NCBI GenBank assembly: GCA_031213475.1
Contig: JARUPZ010000012.1
Location: forward strand, 8,171,227 to 8,235,226
Length of the DNA: 64,000 bases
Reading direction: 5' to 3'
DNA from: Nereocystis luetkeana
Taxonomy: Eukaryota > Sar > Phaeophyceae > Laminariales > Laminariaceae
The notes under the pieces are model-generated. The model was given only the letters and a program-made list of their open reading frames with translations. It was not told the DNA's origin and searched no databases. Positions 36,901 through 51,900 of this stretch are shown here, piece by piece (positions within the stretch are counted from its first letter, which is position 1; each line of letters starts with the position of its first letter). A program made the position numbers and the translations under genes.

Positions 36901-39900
36901 AGAGTGCCACGGGAGGGGATTTGTTTTGCATGTGTTTCTCCATCACCAATATACGAGAAAAATGCAGGTGCTATCCAGGAAGCGCGAATTTTGCACCAAG
37001 GACCCAATTAAAAACTTATTGGGTTTCGTGCGGAGGGGCTCTGAAGAGAGTAAGGCGTCCATTTGACACAAAAAAGAGTTGCCAGTTCGTCTCTGTGTTA
37101 GGTGGATACCGTAAACGCGCGGTCACCTCCACCCAGACATGGGGAGCCAGCACACCCATTCACGCATACCCCGTGCTTGACAGTTTCTAAAGTTCTCAAG
37201 CTGGATCAACGTGCCTGCACCCATGGCGCCGCTCCAGCACCATGCACGTCACTGATGGCAGCATTAGCGATGGCGTCGATAGCTCCCACGCAGATCCCCT
37301 GTCAAACACGGCATTCAACAGCGTTCGCGAATGATGCTCGTGTACGGGCGGGTGATGACTATGGATTCATGTTGTCACCTGGCGGTACCAGTCACTAGAT
37401 GGACTGCCTTTGTGTGTGAACCGTGAAATATTGGCAGCGTGCTCATGTGTGTCGCATTGTAGACACCCGGCCCGGCGCGTCTCGGGGTGGGACCACAACT
37501 GGAAGCACCGGACGAGACTACCAGTTGTTTTTGCTTCTGAACGTAGCGCACAGGACAATAGCAAGCGCTTCCTTCGAGAATTCCGACGTGAACGTTAGCG
37601 TATCCGTTCAGTCCACCTAACACCCTCTTGTCATATGTGCAAATAGTCGCACGTAGCTGCATCACTCCTTCGGCCACTGTAGCCTGCCGGGTAAAGTACC
37701 AACTCGGGCTGCAGAGTCTTGGTAAGCACATACCAGTATTTCCGAGGAGCCTTACGACCGGCACAAGTCGCCTATAAAACCCCTGTCGAAACGGCGCACT
37801 ACCATGAAAGGAAGGCTATTGCGCAGATTACAACCAACAGTGGGTGTAAAAAAAAACAAGCGCGGCATCTTGGCGGTGGGAAGAACGGGCTCGTAACAGC
37901 CTCTGTTTGCGTGTGCGAAGCAGATCAGCTCGCGTTGTAGCCATAGCCACAGGGTGACGCTCAAATCGAAAGAAAACAAAACCCCGGAGGCCAACCTTAC
38001 CGAGCTTGGTTGGTTGATGGTATCGCGACTACAAAAAAAGTAGAACGGCTGATTCACAGGTCCAATTGGGGGTGTAAAAGTTAAAACGTGCGATACTTTG
38101 ATGGTAGGAAGAACCGGCTCCTACGGCAATACCCATTATGAACCTCGCCCGATACCTTTCGCATGTTTGCTTTTTTGTTTGTTTCTCCGGACAGGTGGGC
38201 GCAACGGTCAAATTTACCTGGCAGAAGCACCAAGCGCCAACCAGCCAAAACGACCCGGCCGAGATCATGGCCACCGAAAACAGCCCTAGGCCGATCGTCG
38301 CGGTCCCCAGGCGGTACATAGGGTTGTTAAGGGCCTGTCGAAGGCATGGTTTTTGTTCCGCCCGTGGCAGCCTGAAGAAGCAGCAAACGATGTCCGGCAC
38401 GGGAAAACGAGAGGAAATATGTCGATCGTGTTTTCAGCAGGGCTTGACCACAAATCGTTGAGGTACTCGTACAACATTTAACGGAAACTCCAATCCTACG
38501 TGCGGATCAGATGTGGCATTGCTTGTACTATCCTCCGTCGTGGTGTGCCGTTCGGTTGGTGTTTTTTCTTCGGGCCCGGGCGACTCCCGCATCGTGGAGA
38601 CTGGAAACGCTGCGCAGGTCAGCATAAGCCTGTATTTTCTGCTGGTTGGATTGGCGTCGCGTAAGTTGGCGTGCTGGGCTAGTCTCTCGTAGAAGCTTGG
38701 TGTGCCTGCGAAATAGCCCACCGTACACGGTGTGCGAAGCAGTGCTCACGATTGGCACTACCCATTTATTTTATGATTTCTCATACTTGGTTTTGGGGGG
38801 GAAAGGGACCCGGCAACCTCTCGGGGTTCCGTGGGTCTACCAAGAGCGAACGAGCGAAGGCGTGAAGCGAAGTTAGTTGTAGTTTGATGGCATCGGTAGG
38901 ATGGCAACGGCTTCAGAAATAGGACCAGTGACTGGAGCTCAAACAAATTCCCTTGAAACGCTGACGAGGATCCTAGACGTCAAGCTGTCTCAAGCTAGGA
39001 TTCGGAAAACTCTTATTACCGCCCAACAATCTCGAAATGAAGAGAGCAGGCACAATATTATTTCGACCACGAGGGAGGGGGCGGGGAGAAAGGAGTGGAG
39101 TAGAGCTGACCGCCCCACTCGGTAGACTAAGCTCGGCACCTTTGGGACGGACAGAGGGCTGATGTCCGAATCGAGTGGGACGCGTCCAGACATTGCGCGT
39201 GCTGTATGTACCGTGAGGCTGCTATCAATAGTCAACCAAAAGCACCACCTGACGCTGCAATGGTTGCATACTCTGGCATGTGACAGGTACCACAGCGAAA
39301 TATTCTCACGAATATTGTGGAGGTGTTCAGAACGGTTGGTACCGTGGTTGGAAAATCGGAGCGGGCAAAAAAACAGTGATTCCGCAAACCCATCGCGGGA
39401 CGACAGCCGACGCTGAACGGGGGGGGGCGGGGGGGGGGGATTCAGGTCCGGCTGGTTTCTATATGAGAAATTGAAGCAGAAACAGACGAACGTTCAGCTC
39501 GTGAGGCAACCCAATTGACAAGTCACCAATGGCATTCCCCCCTACGCTCGGTAGCTTGAGAACTCAGATTCCCGACACGATTTATCGAGGAAAACACGGG
39601 AGCGTTCAGAGTGTCAGAATAACCTAGCGGCCACAGCAGGGACGAAGCGCACGGCGGGGTAGTAAGGGGCAAGGTGGAGGATGGGACAGTAACTTGAAGG
39701 CGTGCACGTCCGCCAGAGTATTCGGCCAGCAATATGGCGGAGCCGTTGAAGCGGCCTGCATCCCAAGGTCTGGGAGGGACGAATGGCGCAAATGGTCCAC
39801 TACGTTGTGCGACCAAGATGGAGTGCTGGATATAGCGAAAAGGCAGCAGCTGGTTGATCAGCTGCTTTAGTTGGTACGGCTGATCAACAGAGTTGCAGGG

Positions 39901-42900
39901 TCGGCGGTGTAGTCACAGTAGGTAAATATGTGGTGCGTCCGGAATGCGATTACCAGCACTTGCCACGTTTTCCGCAGACGACGTTACGAAATTCCTGTGT
40001 TTGCAAATGAAGGTCTTAGTGTGAGCGAAGCATGGAGGCAGATCAACACTGTCGTAGAAATTCTCAACGGGCTTCCCCGGCGGGTGCGTAGATACGATGG
40101 TTTCGATATCGAAGGCAGAGCTGCACACGTATCTCCTGTTTGACGGGCAGGAACGGGTATGGGTGTGCTCAAGCTCCCCCCGCATAATAAAAACTACGGA
40201 GTTGTTGCTTTGATCAGAACGGACAACATACGGTGCAGGAGCTCTCTTGAGTTGTTGCTCAGAGACGGCAACGTGACCAACTAAAAAAAAGTTGGGAAAC
40301 AAGCGATACGTTATGAGGCGTGACGCCAACCCAGAGTTACTGGATGTTCGCGGAGAACAATGGAATCAACAGCTAGCAGCGAATACAAAATCGACGTCCC
40401 GCACGAACGTATGAAGCAGATGGAGTACACTTTTCGGATTATTTCGGATTCATTCGCGTCTTTCGTGTGTGGCTCAGCCATCCATGTCAGATATTTAGGC
40501 TGGTTGGGGGCGTAGCGCTTCCGCGAAGACGAGGCTCACAACCTGTTGACATGTATGTGACCGACTATGATAGTGGGGATGGTCGAATGATAAGCACCGG
40601 CGTTTCAACAAATACGGTCGCGAGCGTCGGCTCAGAAGAAAGACGTTGATGTTGGAAACGGCGACCTTGGGTCAGGAAGGGTAAAAAGATAAGAGATCGC
40701 ATGATATTACGAAGAGCGAGTACGTGGATATCTGTACAATATACTGTAGCGGCACCAAGGTGTAGACTCGGCAACATGTACGTAATTGCCGTCGTATTGA
40801 CCGACCCACAGCAATGTTCCTTGAATTTTGCTCGAGGCGATCGGCACGCGCCTGGCAGGTTGTCACCTACTCTGCGCCGTTGCAAGTAATGTCCAAGGCG
40901 ATTAGTTTTAAGATGTAATTTGCCTTCCGACAATGTGCAGGGCATGGTTCCTCCAGAACGGAAAAACTGACACAATTGTATCCCGATGCCGACATATAGC
41001 AGGCCCACTATTAATATTGATTAACGGTATTATTGCGTATCCTGTTGAGTATACGCAGGGAAGGATAATTGAATGGATGAAGTTGGTGGTATTCGACGAA
41101 ATGTGTCAGCCTTTTCATTCTGAATGAAGAAAGTCCAGGCGAAGATTATTATCACGCGCTTTCGTGTACCAGGTATACTATGGTTTTATCGAAAACCGAA
41201 CATGAAGTGAACCGCGCGACCTACCAGGTATCAGGTATAATAGTTACGCCGTATTTTAACTACCGTGTCAAAGAACCAAGTAATATATAACACCCCGAGG
41301 CACTGTGGATCGAGCTCATAATGCCACCTGTCGCGCTCACACGTTCAAATATACCAGGTACAGTATCAGGCACGTCAGATTGAACCCGTCAATCCATCTG
41401 TCTGCTCACGTTATAATAATAGGATCGCGCTTCGATAGTAGCTCTATGATACTGACCATTGACCAAGATATGTTGCAGAGTGTACTTACTCGCTGTACTG
41501 TAGACGACTCGTTCGTGTTACCTATCAGCGACCGGACAGGCTACTAGCCATTGGTACAGCAAAGTGCCCCTCGCCATGCGCCTTCCGTCGGGGGGGGGCG
41601 GTTGGCTACGAAAAAAAACGTTTTGGGGATTGATTGGGGCAATTGTTTGGGTGCGACCGTCGAGACTGCTGTGGTACCCGTGCCCACATCACGATCATAT
41701 ATATTATGTCACCAAAGAGCAAAACAAAAACGTCGGTACGTAGATAGCTTACGGACTGTAAGTTGGTTGGTGATGTGCTCGGGCAATGCACGTGTGGGAA
41801 TGGTCAGGTCTTGGCGCACGCGGGTGTCCGTGTTGGCTTCGATCGCTCGTACCTGGTACGTGTAGCGATACCTTTTCGTTGTTTATTTGTGCGTGCGGGT
41901 GAGCGAAGGCTCACTCTCGGATGTGCACTGCACTATAAGCACATCATTTTACGTCTCGGTGTTTTCGCTGCTACGGGCAAAGTTTTCGTACTTCAGGCAG
42001 CGAAGCTGTTGTCGAACCACTTTGATATGTGTGGCATTAGCATTGGAACCAGAACTACGTTACCCCAGGCACCTGCAGTCAGCAAGTCGTGCCTTGCTCT
42101 AATATACCTGGAGTATATGTTGCTGTCTTCACATTAAATCGTCCTTTCTACCCAGCTTCATCAGCACACCCAGTGTCCGTCCTGATTCCCTATCCTTGAG
42201 AGATACTGATTCTGTGGTCACAGACTGAGACAGAGGAAGACCAAAAATAAAACCAAATCGCAAATTCAAGTGTCAAGCAAGTGAAGTGTCAGTGTATGTA
42301 CACCAAATACATCTAGAAGTATCGCTGCAGCGAGAGCAAATAAATGTTTGCTTCTCTGCTTGTTGTTGGACTTTCCTTGCGCCTTTCGTGATCGCGGAAC
42401 TTCCGTCAGGTGAAGGGCTAGCTTTGCCTTGTACCACACGACACGAACGCTTCCGAAGTCCAGCACTGCACCTGACGGGTATCTTCCGCCTTTCTTTGCC
42501 GGCAGTACACATACACCATTCTCACAACAATGCTACTACTTGTAATATATTTGCCACGTACAAGTAAGTGTTGGTTGTGGTTGTCGAATACCGTTCAAAA
42601 AATACGTAGCCATCAGTATCTCATCGGGCATTGATTGGTGCATGTGGATCCTGTAGTGTATGGTGTTCCGTTCGGGCAGCGATGCCCACTGCACGCACAT
42701 TCTTACGGGATAACTACAGTACACAAGTGTATATCCACCCCAGGTACTGGTCACATGCGACTGGCATTGTTTTCGTCCCCCACTAACTACCGTACATTCT
42801 CCGCATGTATATCTATCTGCCATTTCAACCTCAGGAGGAGCGATCCTCACAGCTTTTCTGCTCTACCAGGTACAGCAGTGCCGTAAATGAAACAACTAGA

Positions 42901-45900
42901 ATAACGGCCTGAACCATCAGAGGCTGCGGACGCTCGACCTCCCGCGAGAAACATGCTCTCCCCGAGAAACAATCACCCACATAAAATGTCGGCGGCGCCG
43001 ACCGCAAGGGCTACGAGATATGGCGGGATCCCAAAAAATGAGATATCGGCCCTTGGCGCAGGGATGTAAAGGGGGTACAAAGCGAAGGAAACAAATGGAG
43101 TCGCCTGTACTTAGTTTGCGGTGGAAGTGTACGTTCAAACGGAAACTTATGTGGACACACTTACTTCCGAGATGTATGTGGAGGGATCGTGTTTTTCAAA
43201 GTGTTACCGCAAGACGTTTTGCAGCAGGGTACCGCAAGACGTTTTGCAGCAGGGTACCGCAAGACGTTTTGCAGCAGCAGGGGTAGATGGGTGTACTGCA
43301 GTATGGACATGGACAGCCCCTTGGCCCTTCCTTGCAGATCACCGAGCAAGAAGAGGTGTTACTGCTGTTTGTTGTTGTTGTAGTTGCCTGGTGCTTTATA
43401 TTCCAGTAACTGTTCCCACCCTTTAGCCTTCGGTTCTTCGTCGATTGTAGTCCGTCGTCATGTTTAGGTTAGTTGCCACTCACATATATATGTCTGGGAT
43501 CTCAGACACGGCTCCCTTCTCCCTCTCCGACCCTTCCCCGCTACGGAAAGGTCGTCTTTACTCTAGCCATGAAAAAGGCTGACGCGTGCTGCTGTGGAGA
43601 TAAAAATCGAAATTGTCTGAGTCTATTATATCCATTATTTATGCCGACTATTAGCGCTCGTGCCTATTATTGAGAAAATTGGTAAAAAGTACAAAGATCT
43701 CACAAACAAACGTATACATATTCGTATAATACCTGTACCAACCGTACCAATCATGCCTCGCCCAACAACCAACTCTGACTCAATAGAATACCGGTATACG
43801 ACCAGCCCGATGTAACGCGCTATCTACTACGGGCCAGGCATGCCGGTAGAACGTACCGGGCCCAAACATGCTGGGGGTGTAGCGGTATAGCTCCCTTCAG
43901 TTGCAATGAATGGTTGATGCATGCAGTGATTGATGCGAGCGGTTAACCCTTTTAGAACCGCAGTCTCGTTTTGGGGACAAACCACTTAAATCTCAAGTAG
44001 TTTGTCCCCAAAACGGGACAGCGGTTCTAAAGGCCCCTATTTTTTGCCGTCAGTGCGAAACGTTTAGCCTGAAAAAAGGTGTTGCAGGGCCTCCAATAGT
44101 TGCAGTATATGTAGCCATATATATATATACCGTGGCAGGGCTCGGCTCAGCGATCCCGCTGACAGGTGCCGACGCACGCTATAGAGGCGGCTCCAAATGG
44201 CTCTGAAGGCCACTCACGTCAGAAGGAGCCGCCTACATACGAGTATACATACATACATGCGAATCTCGCCCAGACGCCGGACAACAAGTATTTCAAGTCG
44301 AGCAATCCTCCTGCGGCCTGTATAATAGGTATATAACGCAACGACTGATTTAATATATCACTATTATTACGGGGAACCATAGTTACCCCCCCTCCTCACA
44401 TGAGGAGGGAGCTTATTACCGGGGGCCATAGTAAATAGGACCTATAGTACACACAAAAACCTATATATTTACCTATTATTGTTACTAACAATGTTTGGTC
44501 CTATTTTCTATGGTCCCCCGTATAGGAGTACCGCGCCCGAAATGTGGCTTCGAAAAATTTTCTCACGCAACCCGAGCAACGTTTATTTTGGCTCTTCTTA
44601 TCAATAATGGTAGACTAGAGTTCTTGACTTTCTGTTAGTCGTTTATTAGAACAACACTACACATTGTCGGATGGCAAGCATGATGGTAATATTAATGGTA
44701 GAGTCCTAAAGCAAAGGCACTACAATAATAGCAAATATATAATACGGACGGTTACGTACAGCACTAGTTGCTCACTGGAGAAGCCCAACCGGCCAGAAAA
44801 TAATGAGCCCAAAAGTGGAAACCCCTGCCGTGGGCTGAGTCCTCAGTGCCCTTGACCCTTTTAGGACTGTGTGCAGTCTCCCCGTTTTGGGGGCAATCCA
44901 CTCAAATTCTGAGTAGTTTGTCCCCTAAACGGGACTGCAGTCCTAAATTTAACAGACAAATAAATCTGAAAAATGGGAACGAAACAAAAAATGAGAACGG
45001 ACGTTTTTTTTTAGAAAGCAAACCAATTGTGTACAACTCCAAGAAAAAGAGTTGACAGTCCTGTGGGGCTGTACAGCAGCCTTCGAATGAGCTGTCGCTC
45101 AGGCTGGAAGTCCTCGGCATCGCCGCGGTAGCCAGCATCTATCTAGAGAAATCACAATAGAGCCAGCGTATATCGCTTTTTGCGCCCACCCGAAGGCACG
45201 AGATAGAGCATGACCGTTCTGACGAGCTCCTCTCACAGGGCTGGCCAAGGGGTTTCGCAGGATCATTTTGGTTATCTGATACACCACATGGTTCTGGAGA
45301 TACGGCTTGGTTCTCATTTTAGGCTTCGTTCCCATTTTTCCGATTTGTCTGTATTTAATGGGCTCGGTCATCCAAAAAGGGCTACCTCTGTCCTATTACG
45401 GGGGACCATAGTTAATAGGACCAAATTTTGTTAGCAAAAATGGTTAAATATATAGATAGGTTTTTGTCTATCTATGCCTTAGGTCCTACGTATTCACTAT
45501 GGTCCCCCGTAATAGCATGGGTCCCCTGTGGTCGTCTCATGCCAAGCTGTGCCTACATACAGTATCCGACAGTATAATCAACAATTCGGGAGTGAAAACT
45601 TTCAGGTTTTGATTTATTTATTTTTCGTGATGCAAGAGTTTACAGCTACCACGTAAAGAGCATTTCTTTGTGACCAGAGAGGAGCTCCACGCTATACCCT
45701 ACCCTGGTACATCACATACATATATACTGCAGCATATTTTGAAAGCCTGCCTGTGTTCACATCATCACAACACGCCGCGAGCTTTAGCCAACATAGGAGG
45801 TCATTGGCCGTTGTCGCGTGCGAGCACTGTAGTACTCAGTCTAAATATTAAATCCCGAGCACGAGGAGTATCCTTGTGTAAGTAAGGGGGGAGTAGCGGC

Positions 45901-48900
45901 ATGTATGTATGTATGTATGTATGTATGTATGTATGTATGTATGTATGTATGTATGTATGTATGTACGTATGTATGTATGTATGTATGTATGTATGTATGT
46001 ATGTATGTATGTATGTATGTACCAGGTATGTATTATACGCTTTCCGCGCATAGCACCACCAACAACAACAAACAGCCGTGCGCTCGGTATCCCTAAGCTC
46101 ACAGGGCCTAGCCTACAAAGAACTCGAGTATAAAACACTTCAAAGACGGAGGTTTTCCCGGAATGGCGTGCCCCGTAATCAATCGTTGATATCTGGAGCA
46201 GCCCCCAGTCCTCCTGCTGGTGTGAGCGTGGTCGCGCAAGCGCTTTCTTTCCCTCCAGCAACGCACAGCATGCTACCACGCTGCGCGACAGTCCTGGTCC
46301 ATGTTGTGTAGCCGGGTGGAGACATATGGACTAGGAATGAAGTAAGAACCTCCATGAGGCCAGTTTGACGCTTCTTGAACAGCGGGCCCCGATGCCTAAA
46401 CTGACGCTCCTCGACGGCGCCCCCCCCACAGTACTGTACCGAAAAACTACAAGAGCAGCCGCGACAACTGTAAACGATATATCTTCCGAATCGAGAGCAA
46501 CGTACTATTAATAGGTACTTATTGCCAGGTATATTTTGTTGTTACGTGACATAACATATGTGTTGCCACGTGAACACTCGTGGGTGATAATTGTTTCACC
46601 TGGTACGAGTACTGCCTGATGGTATATATTTAATTTTCATCTGGGAGAAACCGGAAGCAGAGGCCGACCACAAAAAATAACTGCCCCCTAAATGCCAAGC
46701 TCGGACCACCTTCTACTACTGCTTTGACCCATCGTGGAGTCCACGGAAAGCTCCCCACTGGTCATCACAGAAAAAACTGCCCCCCGTGCATCTAAGAAGG
46801 GGGCCGAATATGTCGGGGGGTCTTCGACTCTAGGAAAAGTTCTACGGACAAGTGGCGGAAGGAGAAGATGGAGAAGAACCGGCCGCGCCACGAAACGGTA
46901 GCAGGCCGAAAACCGTATTTCATTTAGCTCCAAGAACCTAAACGTAACCCAGGCACGACTGAACGCTGCGGACGATATTCGAACCCGCGCACACGCAGAT
47001 ATCTCATTATATATTATTGCGCTGATATATAAGGTGGCTGTCGAAATCGATAGCTGCCTGTACGTACAATAAATACTCACGTGGCTGAAAGAGAGCCCAA
47101 CTGGTATTATTATTACTGTAGTAGTTGGTCAAGGCATAATCGTAGTCACTACCTGTTTGTTATCCCTGGTATTTTTTTTCCGAAACTTCCAATAAATATA
47201 TATTCAACTGTTCAGATTTCCATTTTTGTAACCCCCCCCTCCCAGGTTTGTAGTTTTTCTACCTACTGATGATGATGTGCGCACTCACTCGTACCCGTTC
47301 GTACCATTAATACTGCTGTCTTGCGAGATTTTTTGTTTCTTTTCTAGCAGTCCTTGGCGGAAAAAATTGGGAAAAATGGAAAATTTGGGATAAAAAACAT
47401 AGCCAGAAACAGATACCTGGTACGTACAGTAGTCAGTAGTGAATAGATGACAGCAGTGATCTGTAGTGAAGAAGATGGAAATGAGTATTAATAGTAGCAG
47501 TAATACTATGGTAAAGGGGGTACCTGATGCCTATATATTATATTCACAGCAGTGTGGTTCTCAGGTTCCTAACACGAGGATCCCCCATACAACGTTTGCG
47601 CAAAACTCTTCGGGCTTCAGGGAGAAAGAATTGACGATATACATACTCGTACTCGAAACCCGCCCACATATTTTGCTGGATTAATACTTTCGCTGGCGTC
47701 AATCGGCCCCACACGCATACTATATAGTGCGTCTGGTCCTATTGATCGCGAGGGTGGTGGTAGTGGAACCCGCGCACACATGTATATACATACGTATACA
47801 TACACGTACATCTGACATATACTTTCGATATGTATTGCCAAGGAAAAACGCCTACCTGTCGAGTCACAACTAACCACAGAGCAATGCCTTCTAGGGGCGG
47901 TGCCTTAAAATTTTGAGTCCCTCACGCGAGGAGTCCAACATCTCACCACCAAAGCATGACTTCGGGTGGGTTTGTTCGCGCAACCCGAACACCACTTCTG
48001 TGCGCTATTAAATAGGACCAAGGGTACACATACAAAACTATATATTCACCTATTTTTACTAACAATATTTGGTCTTATTTACTATGAATGGTCTCCCGTA
48101 ATAATAGTCGTGAACGAAAAATATCACTGCAATAATATCATACCTGGTACCATGTAACCGGTACATACTACTATTGCGGGGGGCCATAGTTAACAGGACC
48201 AAATATTGTTAGTAAAAATTGTTAAACATGTAGGTTTTTATGGTCGTCCTGTTAACTATGGTCCCCCGTAATAATAGTTACTTGAGGTGGCTCAACCGGC
48301 CAGAACATGTTTGCCTCGTGAGGCAAAAAGCAGTGCAACAACCCCGAACAGTGGGATGAGTCCAAACGCTCCAGCCGGGTTTTCAAAGGCGCGTGACGAG
48401 CAGTATTACGGGGGGCCACACTAAATAGGACCTACGATACACACAAAAACCCATATATTTCGGTATTTTTAGCGACAGTATTTGGTCCCAATAACTATGG
48501 TCCCCCGTAATAGTGGAGTACGGGTATGGGACCAGGTCGCGCCCGTGCCGTACGTACGAGTCCTTGCGGCATAACTCGGGGACGCCGATGGGTATCGCCC
48601 CCCCCCCCCCCCGCGCCCCCCAATCTGGCAGCGTGGCCGTTTTCTGTATTTATTTAGTCGCCGATACTAATCGCCAATCACCCCCAATGAAATCCCAAGA
48701 GGATTGCGCCACGGCGGTCGAGTGGCTCTGTATCTCGCTCAAGATGGGGCTTGACCCTTTTAGGACCGCAGTCCCGTTTTGGGGGCAAACCACTCAAATT
48801 ACAAGTATAGTTTTTCCCCCAAACGGGCCTGCAGTCCTAAAAGGGTGAAAAGGCGTTTTTTTTTTTTCGTTGGCGCAGAGTAACCAACAATCCTGTGGCG

Positions 48901-51900
48901 GCGCCATGTAGCGAAACCTTGAAAAACAATAGAATGTCTTACGGCTGCGAAGAATCAGGGGAAAGCCACTCGTCGGCCAAGTGGCTCTTGTTGGCGGCTG
49001 AAAAACAAAGACCTAGAAGTGACCCCCCCCCCCATGGCGGTCTTGATCGGGGCGTGTCGCGTCCGGAGGGCCCGCGAAGCCGCGGGCCGGTTCATGATGA
49101 GGGGGCATGCAGTGTAGGAGACGGGAGGTTGGTTGAGAGGAGCTGGCCGCTCCACGCGAAGGAGGGTGGCTGATTTGCGTCTAGAGAGTGGTGGCGACAA
49201 GGGGAACGGGAGGAGGGGTGCACGCGACAGCGCCGCTGTCGACTAGAGGTGAGCGACACGACGATGGAGTAGTATTACGCGGGGGCATAGTAAATAGGAC
49301 CAAACGTTGTTATTTAATAGTGAAAATAGGTAAGTATGAAGATTTTTGTGTGCACCGTAGGTCCTATGTACTATGGTCCCCTCAAATAGTAGTAGGAATA
49401 GGTTGCAAAAATCGAAATCGGCCGACCAGGTGGGAGCTATCTACCGCGTGTGGTGGTTGTTGCTGCCTTGATGACAAGCAGTTTGCTTCGTTTCGTGCTG
49501 TTCGTATTGTCAGTGTTGTTCTTCGCGGCGGGGGTGGGATGGGGGAAGCATAGCAGTGTTGGCACTTGGAGCCGCTGCCCCCGACAAAAAAAAAACGATG
49601 TAACAGTAAGGTTTCCGGCTTGGCTAATTGCAGCAGACCGAAGCCCGTCCTGCTGCAGCTCCCCTTGCCTCGATTACAAATCGCTTACTGCTTCCTCTCT
49701 TTCTGTGCTCATCCTGCCCCTTTCGTCCAGCAATTCCTCTTCTTCGTGCGCTATTCCTGGGTTCTTCATGTGTTCCTGAGGTTTGATTTTCTGCCTCTTC
49801 CATGTTCCGCTCCTTGCTTCGTGTTTTAGAACCATCCCAATTTGCACTTATTTGTTCTTCCTTTGTGGTGTTCCCAGGTTATTGCCGTTTGTTTTCTCGT
49901 TTAGTGTGTTATGTTGTGTTCATTTCGTATCCAGTACGATTGGCGTGTCCATGGTATACCTCCTTTCAATTCGCGATGGGTTTGCTCATGAATGGTGGGC
50001 ACCGGTTTCAATCGGTGATGGATCGAAGTTTGCGCTGCACAGTATTGCCTGACGACAAAACAAAGTACTACTCTAATGGGATACGTGCGTGCACCATTAC
50101 AAGCGGAAGGAGGTGGAGAAGAACAGAAAAGAAGGCCCACCAGCTGCTTGAGCGCGAATTTGTTACTTATGTTCTCATGTTTTCTGGTGGACGGTGCAGG
50201 AACCATGTCCGGCACAAACGTTCGGTGCTGATCACTCATGAACAGCTACGAATACCGAAAGAGAATCCACCGAACCAACTTATAGGAGTGCTGCAGCGCA
50301 GAAGAGAAAAAACACCGATGTCTACGACACGCCAAGAAGAGAGAAATAGACGAATACATACCAGAGTACGACGTATCAAACCTACACAGTGAAACATGAA
50401 ATACCTTCGAACCGTAGTGGAGCTCGAGGTCGGCCTACACAGGACCCCGCCCACCACATATGTGAGTAGTCAAACGGAAGCTTGCGACTCGGCTTGGGCT
50501 GCCACTATCATACTTCAGCCTAACGGCAACGCCCCTACGGGTGTCGCCCCTCCAACCCCCTTCCTTGCTGCCGCTTTTGATTTTGGACTGCTTCTTTATT
50601 TAGCGTGGCGCCCTCGGCTTCTAGCTGCGGACAGCTACGCAACCTGGTTCGCCAACATAACACACCTACCCTGAGCAAGGCTGACACCTTCGTAGTGGGG
50701 CAATTACAATTACCTTGTGGTCTACCATGAAACAGGGGTTTGGTATGGCACCCGTCGCTGGGCACGATTTCACAATATACTTGCTGGAGATCTCTTAATC
50801 GACTCCCAGAACAAAAGCGTGCTTCCGTAGTCTCCTCTTGCTTGGGTAGCCTCAGTCTATTGATCGTAGGTAACCCCGAACAGAAAAGGATCCAAACTAC
50901 ACTCCGTGATCGAGACAACCCCTCCCATTTGCTTCAAAAGAGCAGCCGTAAAAGGGAGCCCTTCCCTCTCGTCACGACGAACGATACAATCTGCGAGCCA
51001 TCCTGCCGAGACTCAGTTTCTATATTGCTGGGTTGTCCCCACGTGATAGGCTTGAGAGTTTTAGCTCCTTTTGTGACGACCTCCGCACCGCTTGACTCAC
51101 TGCGCTGCCATTGTTTCCCCACAGAGGCTATGGGGAGCCACAGTGATCATACCCTAGGGTAGACTCGAAAACCGAACATTTCTTTAAAATAATTTACTAT
51201 TACGGGGGGGGGGCATAGTTAACAGGACCAAATATTCTTAGCAAAAATGGTTGAACATATAGTTTTTTATGTACACCATAGGTCCTGTTAACTATGGTCC
51301 CCCGTAATAGTAGTAACCACAATACAACTGTAGTGCGTTCCCTCGTAATAGTATAGCCGCGACTCCGAACACTTCACAATGGGCAGTTTTCCGTGTGCAC
51401 CCTTGGGTGTCTCAGAACACTTATGTACCACACGGCATGTATACAGACGTGATCAAATGTTATTGCTATACCTGGTATATATATGTAGGCATCGGTGGCA
51501 GGTATCCTCTGACATACCTTGTCCCGGGTGGTTGGGCTCCCCGTTCGGTGTTCTGCTGCACTATAGGCACGTCCCCCTCACGCAACAACGGGAAAGGCTA
51601 ACGTTCCCGTTTCTGAGTCGTCCTTTCAACGATCTCGCCACGCGGGCAAGCCCGAGGGTCTTGGCGTAGGACACGGTGGTATCGATCGATGCATTCGCCG
51701 TCGACTATAACTATTGTTGCTGGAATGGCCCATACGAGTATACGAGCAGTTGGCGGTGTCGCCGTTCGAGGCTTGGCGCGGCAGTGCCGGCAGAGACTCC
51801 ACGTCACACACCCGTGCAGCAGTCTACAGTACGATGTTGTTCCCCCCCCCCCCCCCCCCCTCCCGCCCTCCGCCTTCACCATAGCTTTCGGAATCCCGCC

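Noticed and set aside
38434-38721. 95-codon minus-strand frame just upstream of exon 2
   Set aside because: No membrane helix or family motif. Exon 1 to exon 2 joins correctly without it.
45901-46020. CRISPR-like or other repeat-spacer array
   Set aside because: Units are contiguous tetranucleotides without spacers, in eukaryotic DNA.
45848-46279. 143-codon ORF with YIHT repeats
   Set aside because: Translation of the (ATGT)n array.
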